Shown: positions 1-6,319 of the stretch, piece after piece | Numbering within the stretch: the stretch's first letter is position 1 | Layout: each line of letters opens with the position of its first letter | DNA from: CAYPEK01 sp964409645 | GTDB taxonomy: Bacteria; UBP15; UBA6099 | Length of the DNA: 8,087 bases | Direction of reading: 5' to 3' | NCBI GenBank assembly: GCA_964409645.1 | Contig: CAYPEK010000155.1 | Location: 1-8,087 of the forward strand | Translations under genes and position numbers: made by a program | The notes under the pieces: model-generated | Told to the model about the DNA's origin: nothing | Seen by the model: only the letters and a program-made list of their open reading frames with translations | Database searches by the model: none

Positions 1-1008
1 GCGATCTCCGCGTGGAATTTTCCGATTTTGCTTTCGGCGAGGAAGATAGCGCCCGCGCTCGCTGCGGGCTGCACGGCGATAGCGCGGCCGGCGAGTCAGG
101 CATCTTTGACGCTCCTCGAAGTTTTCAAGCTTATCGACTCTGTAGGATTTCCGGCGGGTGTTGTTAATCTGGTGATCGGCAACCCCGGCGAGTGCACGGA
201 TGTGTTCGTTGAAGATCCGAGAATAAAGAAGATAAGTTTCACCGGTTCGCTCGATGTGGGGCGCGATCTTTACACGGCATGCGCGGCAAGGATGAAAAAG
301 ATATCTCTCGAACTGGGAGGTCATTCGCCGTTCATCATTATGCCCGACATGGACCCCGTGGAGGCTGCGGAGCGGGCGGTGTTCGCAAAGTTCCGGAACA
401 TGGGGCAGGTGTGCATTTCCGCGAGCCGGTTTTTTGTTCCGAACTCGATGAAGAAAGAGTTTGAAACCAAGGCGGCGGAACTTGCTACGAAGTTGCGCAT
501 AGGCAATGGCCTCGACGCGGACACCGATGTGGGGCCGCTGTTCCTTCCGAAGCGTATTGCCGAAACGCAACGTTTTGTTGATGACATAAAAGCGAAGGGT
601 GGCCGTATTTTGTGCGGCGGCTGCAAGCCGGAGGGCGAGAAGTATGCAAAGGGCAACTTCTACATGCCGACGGTTGCGACGGACATGACCCGCGACATGC
701 TGATTATGAATGAGGAGCCGTTCTGCCCGATACTGCCGATCGCCGGTTACGATACGATAGAGGAAGCGCTCGAAATGGCGAACGACACTCAATACGGACT
801 TGCGGCGTACGTGCACACACGGCGGCTGGACTGGGCGATAATGGCTGCCGAAAAGCTCGAAGCGGGCATTATCGGCGTGAACGACTGTTCGCCTGCGGCG
901 GCGCAGTGCCCGTTCGGTGGCATGAAAGACAGCGGTGTCGGCCGTGAAGGCTGGACTCAGGGGCTCGATGCGTATTACGACGTTAAATACGTATCAATCG
1001 GAATCTGA
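1..1008 (+). CDS. NAD(P)-dependent aldehyde dehydrogenase, succinate-semialdehyde dehydrogenase-like (5' end outside window)
   Basis: The protein oxidises an aldehyde to the acid through a cysteine thiohemiacetal, as a soluble cytoplasmic enzyme. The frame is open from base 1 and reads AISAWNFP first, a typical ALDH segment, so the TTG at 28 is not a real start. About 335 residues remain of the usual 470-490, and roughly 140 N-terminal residues are missing. Motifs seen in order are FTGSLDVGR (Rossmann loop), LELGG with the general-base Glu at 310-312, GQVC with the nucleophilic Cys at 412-414, EEPFCPILP, and PFGGMKDSGVGREG near the end. The KYVSIGI tail and the PASQ stretch after the cofactor-binding strand resemble GabD-type enzymes, so succinate semialdehyde or a similar short aldehyde is a reasonable but unproven substrate. 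An Arg (85-87) stands where most family members have the cofactor-contacting Lys of KPA. It converges on the amidohydrolase with only 7 bp between stop codons. Confidence 0.93.
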   Translation, partial: AISAWNFPILLSARKIAPALAAGCTAIARPASQASLTLLEVFKLIDSVGFPAGVVNLVIGNPGECTDVFVEDPRIKKISFTGSLDVGRDLYTACAARMKKISLELGGHSPFIIMPDMDPVEAAERAVFAKFRNMGQVCISASRFFVPNSMKKEFETKAAELATKLRIGNGLDADTDVGPLFLPKRIAETQRFVDDIKAKGGRILCGGCKPEGEKYAKGNFYMPTVATDMTRDMLIMNEEPFCPILPIAGYDTIEEALEMANDTQYGLAAYVHTRRLDWAIMAAEKLEAGIIGVNDCSPAAAQCPFGGMKDSGVGREGWTQGLDAYYDVKYVSIGI

Positions 1009-1015
1009 TTCTTAA

Positions 1016-1981
1016 TCAACTGTTAATTTTCAGCAGTTCCGCGGCGTTTGTAAGGATAACTTTTGGGAATCCAAGCGCAAGTTTCGTTTCGACGTCCGCG
1101 TCGAATATGTTGCGTTTTAGCATAATATGCGCTGAGTGAAATAACCCTATTCTTGCCGGGAACAGGTACGGCATCGGCGGCGCGGGATAGTCGGTTGCCT
1201 GAAGGTGCCGCGACATGAACCCGGATCGTTTCAACATCTCCGCAATATAGCCGAATCGTGTTAAGCCCGTGACGGCGGCAAGGTCGCCGTAGAGGTTAGG
1301 GTATCTGTCGAGCATTTCGAGGTAGCGACCGAAGAATTCGACCGGATGGCCGCGGCCTGAAGTGCCAGCGTGTCCGGCGATCACGGTTACGCCCTCATTG
1401 AGCGCGGGCACAAGCAGCTCCGGATCGCCGTAAAGCTGATTTGTCACCGGCACGCAATGTTCGTAACCCGTGTGGGAGAGCAGAGGCAGGCCGAGATCGG
1501 CGAGTTTGCGGTAGAATGCCGTGTATTTTTTTTCCGCCGGGTCGAAATCCTGAGAGGGCGGCAGCCATTTGATAAGGACAGCGCCGAGTGATTTCACGCG
1601 AACGAGTTCGTCGATGGCGTCCGCGCGGTTCGGGTTGACGGACGCGCCGAAGAGGAAGGTGGGATGTTCGTCGCAGACGCGGCGGCAGTAGTCGTTGGGA
1701 ATGTAGGCTTCAGTGCGCGTTTCGTCGAGATTGCCCGCGGCGTCGTAAATACCGTCGAGTGCGAGGAGCACGACGCGATCGGTTGTATTTGAGTCGCGGA
1801 GTTTGCGCGCGAGTTTTGCGACGTATGCGCGGTCGAATTCCTCGTCGTTGCCGTTATAGCCGTAACTCGTTCGGAGGAAAGCGCGAAAGAGCACACTGTT
1901 ACGGAGCTTTTTACCTATGAGCGCTCCGTTTTTCTGCGACAACGCAAGCAAATGAACGTGGGTGTCTATGACAGGCGGCAT
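1016..1981 (-). CDS. Amidohydrolase-2 family metal-dependent hydrolase (TIM barrel)
   Basis: A 321-residue protein of the amidohydrolase-2 (ACMSD-like) group, whose members hydrolyse or decarboxylate small molecules at a divalent metal in a TIM barrel. Visible ligand candidates are D6-T-H8-V-H10 at the end of strand 1, K138 in LIKWLP, H170 in LSHTGYEH, H204 in AGHAG and D264 in ATDYP, which is the expected order. No signal peptide is seen, so it is probably cytoplasmic. The ATG at 1981 was chosen because the DTHVH motif follows at once and GGAG sits 7 nt upstream. The frame stays open further 5' to 2125, but that part overlaps the flavoprotein gene and looks like a shadow. It begins 13 bp after the flavoprotein stop and is very likely co-transcribed with it. 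The substrate cannot be told from sequence. Confidence 0.85.
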   Translation of the reverse strand: MPPVIDTHVHLLALSQKNGALIGKKLRNSVLFRAFLRTSYGYNGNDEEFDRAYVAKLARKLRDSNTTDRVVLLALDGIYDAAGNLDETRTEAYIPNDYCRRVCDEHPTFLFGASVNPNRADAIDELVRVKSLGAVLIKWLPPSQDFDPAEKKYTAFYRKLADLGLPLLSHTGYEHCVPVTNQLYGDPELLVPALNEGVTVIAGHAGTSGRGHPVEFFGRYLEMLDRYPNLYGDLAAVTGLTRFGYIAEMLKRSGFMSRHLQATDYPAPPMPYLFPARIGLFHSAHIMLKRNIFDADVETKLALGFPKVILTNAAELLKINS

Positions 1982-1994
1982 TAAGTGTCTCCGA

Positions 1995-2591
1995 TTATAG
2001 CATATCCGTGGCGGCGATAATTTCGCCGAGCTTGGCGGCTTCCTCGCGGGCGCCGTCGCGGCGGGCGATCGCGCCGTTTTCGTCGATTCTCCAGTAATAG
2101 AGGCTGCTTGCCTCGTCGAATTCAATGTCCATTATCTGATAAAAACATTTTATTGTCTGATTCAAGCCGTTGAAAAGCGACTGTCCTTTTGTTCCGCCGG
2201 CGGCGATTAGGTATCCCGTATGACGCTTGGAATCGCCGCGCAGAGGCTGACCGAGCTGCACTTTTTTCGCCCACAGGCACTGGAACCTGTCGATGAACGC
2301 TTTGAGCTGTGCGGGCATGTTCATGAAGAAAACCGGGGTTGCGATGATAACTTTGTCGGCGGCCATGAACTCCGGCAGGATGGCGCGCAGGTCGTCGTCC
2401 TGAATGCACTCGCCGGTTTTGGAACACGCGCCGCATTCTTTACACGGTGAGAACCGGATCGAGCATACGTTGTATTTTTTTACATCCGCGCCCGTCGCGA
2501 CCGCGCTCTCTATCGTCCAGTCGAGCAGGGTTTCAGTGTTCCCGTTTTTTCGGGGGCTGCCTGAGATCGCTATTATTTTCTGTTTCTCCAT
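1995..2591 (-). CDS. Iron-sulfur flavoprotein / NADPH-dependent FMN reductase family
   Basis: A 198-residue flavodoxin-fold protein. The N-terminal ISGSPRKNGNT loop (residues 9-19) is the FMN-phosphate binding signature of the NADPH-dependent FMN reductase family. C50, C53, C56 and C62 form a compact CX2CX2CX5C cluster, the arrangement of iron-sulfur flavoproteins (Isf) known from methanogens and anaerobic bacteria, where a 4Fe-4S cluster passes electrons to FMN. TPVFFMNMPAQLKAFIDR (85-102) is the usual second flavin-contact and dimer segment. The length matches Isf proteins of about 190-200 residues. It probably acts in the cytoplasm as an electron carrier or a reductase of oxidants. The start ATG (2589-2591) lies two bases from a run of N; past the duplicated sequence the leader reads taggtat before ATG, a weak ribosome site. 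The amidohydrolase follows directly, suggesting a two-gene operon. Confidence 0.9.
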   Translation of the reverse strand: MEKQKIIAISGSPRKNGNTETLLDWTIESAVATGADVKKYNVCSIRFSPCKECGACSKTGECIQDDDLRAILPEFMAADKVIIATPVFFMNMPAQLKAFIDRFQCLWAKKVQLGQPLRGDSKRHTGYLIAAGGTKGQSLFNGLNQTIKCFYQIMDIEFDEASSLYYWRIDENGAIARRDGAREEAAKLGEIIAATDML

Positions 2592-2593
2592 AT
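2539..2593. repeat. 55-bp exact direct repeat, left copy (assembly overlap)
   Basis: These 55 bases, covering the first 17 codons of the flavoprotein on the minus strand, recur without a mismatch at 2694-2748, immediately after the N run. The copies end exactly at the gap on either side. This is what two neighbouring contigs sharing a k-mer overlap look like when scaffolded without merging. The copy spacing of 155 bp is not a multiple of three, so the repeat does not make a longer protein. Confidence 0.9.
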
Positions 2594-2693
2594 NNNNNNN
2601 NNNNNNNNNNNNNNNNNNNNNNNNNNNNNNNNNNNNNNNNNNNNNNNNNNNNNNNNNNNNNNNNNNNNNNNNNNNNNNNNNNNNNNNNNNNNN
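2594..2693. other. Assembly gap of exactly 100 N
   Basis: Exactly 100 undetermined bases, the conventional placeholder for a gap of unknown length. Because the flanks are identical, the true sequence probably has no gap: base 2593 would be followed directly by base 2749. Confidence 0.97.
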
Positions 2694-2748
2694 TTCCCGT
2701 TTTTTCGGGGGCTGCCTGAGATCGCTATTATTTTCTGTTTCTCCATAT
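2694..2748. repeat. 55-bp exact direct repeat, right copy (assembly overlap)
   Basis: Second copy of the 55-bp segment described at 2539-2593. It contains a duplicate of the flavoprotein start codon (2744-2746, minus strand) and the first 17 codons, then runs into N. It should not be annotated as a separate gene fragment. The sequence after it (2749 onward) is the real upstream region of the flavoprotein gene. Confidence 0.9.
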
Positions 2749-2903
2749 ACCTATTTTAGTAAAAGATGAGTGATTTGTGTCGGTTGTCCGAATTTTTATT
2801 AATGATGCCGCAAATCACAATATAAATTCTGAAGCATAGGCAACCCACAAATGTTTTAGCGAAAATTGCCGATCGGTAGTACAATTGCATAAAACTGAAC
2901 TGG
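2749..2903. promoter_or_regulatory. Divergent intergenic region with an 8-bp dyad
   Basis: About 155 bp of AT-rich DNA separate the minus-strand flavoprotein from the plus-strand kinase, so promoters for both should lie here. GTGATTTG at 2770-2777 is mirrored by CAAATCAC at 2811-2818, a perfect 8-bp inverted repeat with 41 bp between the two start points, about four helical turns. It could be paired half-sites for a regulator, or a stem in the flavoprotein leader. A weak plus-strand candidate is TTGCCG (2866-2871) with ATAAAA 17 bp on (2889-2894). I see no confident -10/-35 pair for the flavoprotein. Confidence 0.4.
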
Positions 2904-4124
2904 ATGGACACTATGTCGGCTGAAAAGGCGGAAGCGGTTGTCGCGGGGCATATCTGCCTCGACATTATTCCCGCGCTCGGTGAACGTACCGAGGGGCTCG
3001 GTGAAATGTTTTCGCCGGGAAACAACCTGTTTGTGGGGCCCGCCGAGATTACGACGGGGGGCACGGTGCCGAATACCGGGCTTGCGATGCACAGGCTTGG
3101 AATCAGGACGCGACTCGCGGGGCGCATCGGCGACGATGCTTTCGGTCGCACGGCAACGGAAATACTGCGCTCGCACGGCGCGCACCTTGCCGATCATCTG
3201 ATCCTCGCGCCCGGAGAGCGGACTTCCCACACATTTGTAATCAGCCCGCCCGGCGTGGACCGTATTCTGATCCACCATTCCGGCGCTAACGATAATCTTG
3301 CCGCCGACGACATTGGTGAAGCCCTGCTCGCGGGTGCTCGGCTGTTCCATTTTGGGTATCCGCCGAGTATAAGAAATATGTATTCCGGCGGCGGCGAAGA
3401 GATGGCGCGGATGCTCGCGAAGGCGCGGGCGGCGGGGCTTACGGTTACGCTCGACATGTCGCAGCCGGACGCCGGCTCGGAGGCGGGCAGGGTGGACTGG
3501 ATTGCATGGTTGAAACGCGTCCTGCCGCTCGTTGATGTTTTTCTGCCGAGTTTTGAGGAGACGCTTTTCATGCTCGACCGCGCCCGGTTCGACAGGTTTA
3601 TGAAGGAGCATGGGCGAATGGGGCTGATTCCCGCGGCCGACGGCGAATTGCTGCGTGAGCTGACGGGCAGGCTTGTTGATTTCGGCGCGGCGGCGGTTGT
3701 GTTGAAGCTCGGCGATCAGGGGATATGCGTGCGGACGACGGATGACTCAACCCGAATCACGGGAATGGGAGGAGCCGCTCCGAAAGACGTTGACCGATGG
3801 ACGGGACGCGAGTTTATTGCAACGTGTTTTGTTGTGGATGTTGTCGGCACGACGGGTGCGGGCGACAGCACGATAGGAGGGTTTCTCACCGGGTTGCTGA
3901 AAGGCTTCGGGCCTGAAGAAGCCGCCGAGGCGGCGCTCGCGACGGGCGCATCGTGTGTCGAGAAGCGGGACCCGGTCAGCGGTATCCCCGGCTGGGACGA
4001 GTTGTACAAGAGAATCAAATCGGGCTGGGCGCGGCGAACATCCGGGCTTTCACTCACGGGCTGGAATCACACGAAAGATGGATTTTATTACGGCCCTGAC
4101 GATACGGTAATCCGCAACTTCTGA
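2904..4124 (+). CDS. PfkB-family carbohydrate kinase
   Basis: A 406-residue cytoplasmic ribokinase-fold kinase that would phosphorylate a sugar or nucleoside hydroxyl with ATP. Family marks seen are GHICLDIIP (residues 15-23, substrate-side Asp at 20), the first signature from about 51 to 81 with GGTVPNTG and GRIGDDAFG, LPSFEE (214-219) in place of the commoner N-x-x-E, VVLKLGDQG (265-273), and the second signature with VGTTGAGD (314-321), where D321 is the expected catalytic base. It is longer than the usual 300-340 residues. The extra length lies in the middle (about residues 222-300) and in a C-terminal tail of about 45 residues ending in GPDDTVIRNF. The substrate is not recognisable. The ATG at 2904 lacks a clear ribosome site; an ATG at 2913 preceded by ctggatgg is an alternative that shortens the protein by three residues. 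Confidence 0.9.
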   Translation: MDTMSAEKAEAVVAGHICLDIIPALGERTEGLGEMFSPGNNLFVGPAEITTGGTVPNTGLAMHRLGIRTRLAGRIGDDAFGRTATEILRSHGAHLADHLILAPGERTSHTFVISPPGVDRILIHHSGANDNLAADDIGEALLAGARLFHFGYPPSIRNMYSGGGEEMARMLAKARAAGLTVTLDMSQPDAGSEAGRVDWIAWLKRVLPLVDVFLPSFEETLFMLDRARFDRFMKEHGRMGLIPAADGELLRELTGRLVDFGAAAVVLKLGDQGICVRTTDDSTRITGMGGAAPKDVDRWTGREFIATCFVVDVVGTTGAGDSTIGGFLTGLLKGFGPEEAAEAALATGASCVEKRDPVSGIPGWDELYKRIKSGWARRTSGLSLTGWNHTKDGFYYGPDDTVIRNF

Positions 4125-4148
4125 TTGTTAAGCGATACTAAATTCGAA

Positions 4149-5093
4149 TCATTTCGGCAATTTATCGAAGATGCTCTGCGGAACAGCGAAGGCGGTGCCG
4201 TGCCGAACGCCGCGCGGCATTTTGAGCGCTCCGCCGATCATCGACCAATGCTTCAAATCCCTCGACGTGCTGACTCCATATGTGTGGAGTGAGTAATTAT
4301 CGTAATACAGAAGCCAGCGGGTGCCGTCGCGGAGAATGCTCGGCCCCTCTGTCCAGCTTAACGTGATGGGCGCCGATACGTTTCCGTAAGGCCCGTCGCT
4401 GTAATCGCTCGTTGCCGACACGATGTATTTCTTAACCGGTTTCAGAGTTTCGTTTTTAAAAAACATCGTGTAGCCTTTGCCGGATTTAACAATTGTCGCG
4501 TCGATGCAATTGAAACCGGGGTCATACAGCAGCTTCGTCGTCGCGAATTTCTCAAAATCGTTTGTCGTCGTGTAATAGAATCGGTGATTGTATCCGTCGT
4601 CGCCCGCTTTTTCCGTTTCGGGGAAGCGGCCGGGGATTGTCGAAGACCAGAAGATCATGTATTGCTGTCTGTCGTCCTGATAGAAGATTTCCGGAGCCCA
4701 CGTGTTGCGCGCCTTCGGTTCGGAGGCCATCACCGGCACCATTTTTTCATTCGTCCAATTAATGAGGTCTTTTGATTCCGCGTAGCCGATGCCGCCGGCG
4801 TTCCAGCTTGTTGTCCAAACCATACGGAAAACACCGTCCGGGCCGAGGAGGATATTCGGATCGCGGAACGCTTCTCCCTGTTTCGGCTTAAAAAAGACTT
4901 TGTCGTCGTTTAGGGGCTTCCAATCGAGGCCGTCGTTGCTCCATGCGAGGTGGAGACCGTCGCCGAGGCCGTCTCCGTGGTCTTCGAAATAGCTGAAAAG
5001 GTAAATGTTTTTCTCTTCGGCGCGTGAGGAACAGCAGAAGGCGAATGCCGCCGCCGCGACCGCCATAAACAATATAAGCTTTGCGGTTTTCAT
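4149..5093 (-). CDS. Secreted GH43-like glycoside hydrolase (five-bladed beta-propeller)
   Basis: A 314-residue exported enzyme resembling family 43 arabinosidases and xylosidases. Residues 1-25 form a signal peptide: K2 and K5, a hydrophobic core, then SSRA before E26. C20 and C21 lie inside it, but the context FAFCC is a poor lipobox, so periplasmic or secreted is more likely than lipoprotein. Propeller motifs follow in order: SNDGLDW, FRDPNILLGPDG (D78), WAPEIF (132-135), IDATI (D198) and EGPSI (E249), then RHGTAFAV near the end. By analogy with GH43 the acids D78, D198 and E249 are candidates for base, pKa modulator and acid, but these roles are inferred. The start is well supported by GGAGG 7 nt upstream. 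It follows the Gfo/Idh/MocA gene by 57 bp on the same strand, with a hairpin between them, so the two are probably co-transcribed. The exact glycan is unknown. Confidence 0.85.
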   Translation of the reverse strand: MKTAKLILFMAVAAAAFAFCCSSRAEEKNIYLFSYFEDHGDGLGDGLHLAWSNDGLDWKPLNDDKVFFKPKQGEAFRDPNILLGPDGVFRMVWTTSWNAGGIGYAESKDLINWTNEKMVPVMASEPKARNTWAPEIFYQDDRQQYMIFWSSTIPGRFPETEKAGDDGYNHRFYYTTTNDFEKFATTKLLYDPGFNCIDATIVKSGKGYTMFFKNETLKPVKKYIVSATSDYSDGPYGNVSAPITLSWTEGPSILRDGTRWLLYYDNYSLHTYGVSTSRDLKHWSMIGGALKMPRGVRHGTAFAVPQSIFDKLPK

Positions 5094-5140
5094 TTATCGG
5101 CCTCCGCTTCTATAGTCTCGGATGTTCCCGGCTTCAAAAG

Positions 5141-5162
5141 TATAAACCGCTTACGGTTTATA
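5141..5162 (-). repeat. Perfect 9-bp inverted repeat (stem-loop) over a stop codon
   Basis: TATAAACCG (5141-5149) and CGGTTTATA (5154-5162) are exact reverse complements with a four-base loop, and the loop and stem contain the last codons and TAA of the oxidoreductase gene. On the minus strand no U-run follows (it reads cttttgaag), so it is not a standard intrinsic terminator. It could still stabilise or partly separate the two cistrons. Confidence 0.6.
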
Positions 5163-6179
5163 TTTCTTAGGATATGCGAGCTTCACACCGCCGGCCTTCA
5201 GAATCTTGTCGATGAGCGCCATGTTTGCAATCGCATCGTCGAGGTCGATGAGCGGCTGCTTGCCTTCGTGGACAGCGTCGCGGAACGCCGCGAGCTGGCA
5301 GGCGTAGGTCACTTGCAGCGGCTTTGTGCGGATTTCCTTTATTTCGCTGCCGCGCTGGACGATACACACGTAGTAATCCGTTATCTTGTCGTTTACGAGG
5401 AGCGCCGAAGCAAACGGGGCGTGGATGAAAATCGAGCCTTTAGTCCCGGCCACCACGGCGTAAGAGGGAACGGTCTTGATGATAGAGCCGATGGCAACCG
5501 CCTTGATACCATTGCTGAAACGCAACTCAGCTCGTGTTTCGCCATCGACGCCGTTGATGATTTTTGTTTTCGAACTGATGACTTCGGCGTCGTTGCAGCC
5601 TGCGGCGTAGCGGCAGAAATTCACGGCGTAGCAGCCGACGTCCATCATCGCGCCGCCCGACATCTCCGGCTGGAACTGCACCTGTTTCCGGTTCGGTATG
5701 ATTTCACAGTACGACGCTTCGACCTTCACGACATTGCCTATCTTGCCCGAGCGGATGATCTCGCCGACCTTGAGCATCATGGGGTGGTATCTGTATTGGA
5801 ACGCTTCTGCGAAAGTCAGACCGGAGCTTTTTACAAGCGATTTGAGCGAACTTGCTTCCTTCGCACTCCATGCAAGCGGTTTCTCGCAGAGAACATGCTT
5901 GCCCGCGCGGAGCGCTTTGCGCGCCCATTCGCCGTGCATGGAGTTCGGCAGCGGGATGTAGATGCAGTCGATTTCGGGATCGCGTAGCACGGCCTGATAG
6001 CTGCCGTAATATTTAGGTATTTTAAACTTTTCGGCGGTAGCGCGCGCCTTGTCGATATTGCGCGACCCGATCGCCGCGACCTCGACGCCATCGGTCAGCT
6101 TCACTCCCGGCATGAATCCGTAGTCCAGTACTGAAGCTGTCGAAATAATTCCGAATTTGAGGGTAGATTTCTTTTTCAT
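5151..6179 (-). CDS. Gfo/Idh/MocA-family NAD(P)-dependent oxidoreductase
   Basis: A 342-residue cytoplasmic dehydrogenase of the glucose-fructose oxidoreductase family, closest in style to D-xylose dehydrogenases and dimeric dihydrodiol dehydrogenases. An N-terminal Rossmann domain (about 1-125) opens with KFGIIST and contains IYIPLPNSMHGEW and CEKPLAW, where K100 of EKP is the conserved catalytic Lys. The C-terminal domain has FAEAFQYRYHP (123-133) and GGAMMDVGCYAVN (175-187), where Y184 corresponds to the catalytic Tyr of dihydrodiol dehydrogenase. It probably oxidises or reduces a sugar or sugar derivative. The ATG at 6179 is chosen for its GGGAGG 7 nt upstream and because family homology begins there; an in-frame ATG at 6227 would add 16 unrelated residues. 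It is the first gene of a pair with the downstream glycosidase, consistent with catabolism of a released sugar, though this link is inference. Confidence 0.92.
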   Translation of the reverse strand: MKKKSTLKFGIISTASVLDYGFMPGVKLTDGVEVAAIGSRNIDKARATAEKFKIPKYYGSYQAVLRDPEIDCIYIPLPNSMHGEWARKALRAGKHVLCEKPLAWSAKEASSLKSLVKSSGLTFAEAFQYRYHPMMLKVGEIIRSGKIGNVVKVEASYCEIIPNRKQVQFQPEMSGGAMMDVGCYAVNFCRYAAGCNDAEVISSKTKIINGVDGETRAELRFSNGIKAVAIGSIIKTVPSYAVVAGTKGSIFIHAPFASALLVNDKITDYYVCIVQRGSEIKEIRTKPLQVTYACQLAAFRDAVHEGKQPLIDLDDAIANMALIDKILKAGGVKLAYPKKYKP

Positions 6180-6319
6180 CTGATGTCCTCCCGCAAAGAA
6201 GTGTTGATCTGCATGAGGCGCAGGCATCGATGCGCCGCCGCCGCATGAAAGTATACAATAAGCGCCGATTTTCCCACAGGTGGCAATTGAAAAAAGCGTT
6301 GAATATTTTAAGTGCGGTG
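6180..6319 (-). promoter_or_regulatory. Upstream region of the oxidoreductase-glycosidase pair
   Basis: This 140-bp gap separates the methyltransferase stop from the oxidoreductase start. TATACT (minus strand, 6250-6255) is a fair -10 candidate, but no good -35 sits at 16-18 bp, so the promoter is uncertain. Downstream of it the leader holds a 10-bp palindrome GCATCGATGC (6224-6233) overlapping a GGCGCA-N8-TGCGCC inverted repeat (6217-6236), which could be an operator. The ribosome site GGGAGG lies at 6187-6192. I see no intrinsic terminator for the methyltransferase gene. Confidence 0.35.

Noticed and set aside
1003..1034. Imperfect dyad between the convergent aldehyde dehydrogenase and amidohydrolase stops as a bidirectional terminator
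   Set aside because: Only two 4-bp arms (CTGA/TCAG and TTAA/TTAA) pair around mismatches, which is too weak to call.
1982..2125. 48-residue N-terminal extension of the amidohydrolase
   Set aside because: It overlaps the C-terminus of the flavoprotein gene, is unrelated to the family, and the ATG at 1981 has its own ribosome site.
2856..3611. 251-codon open frame on the minus strand
   Set aside because: It overlaps the PfkB kinase antisense, is rich in Arg and Pro, and has no family features.
5268..5987. 239-codon open frame on the plus strand
   Set aside because: It lies entirely inside the oxidoreductase gene on the opposite strand, has low-complexity content and no recognisable motif; it is a codon-bias shadow.
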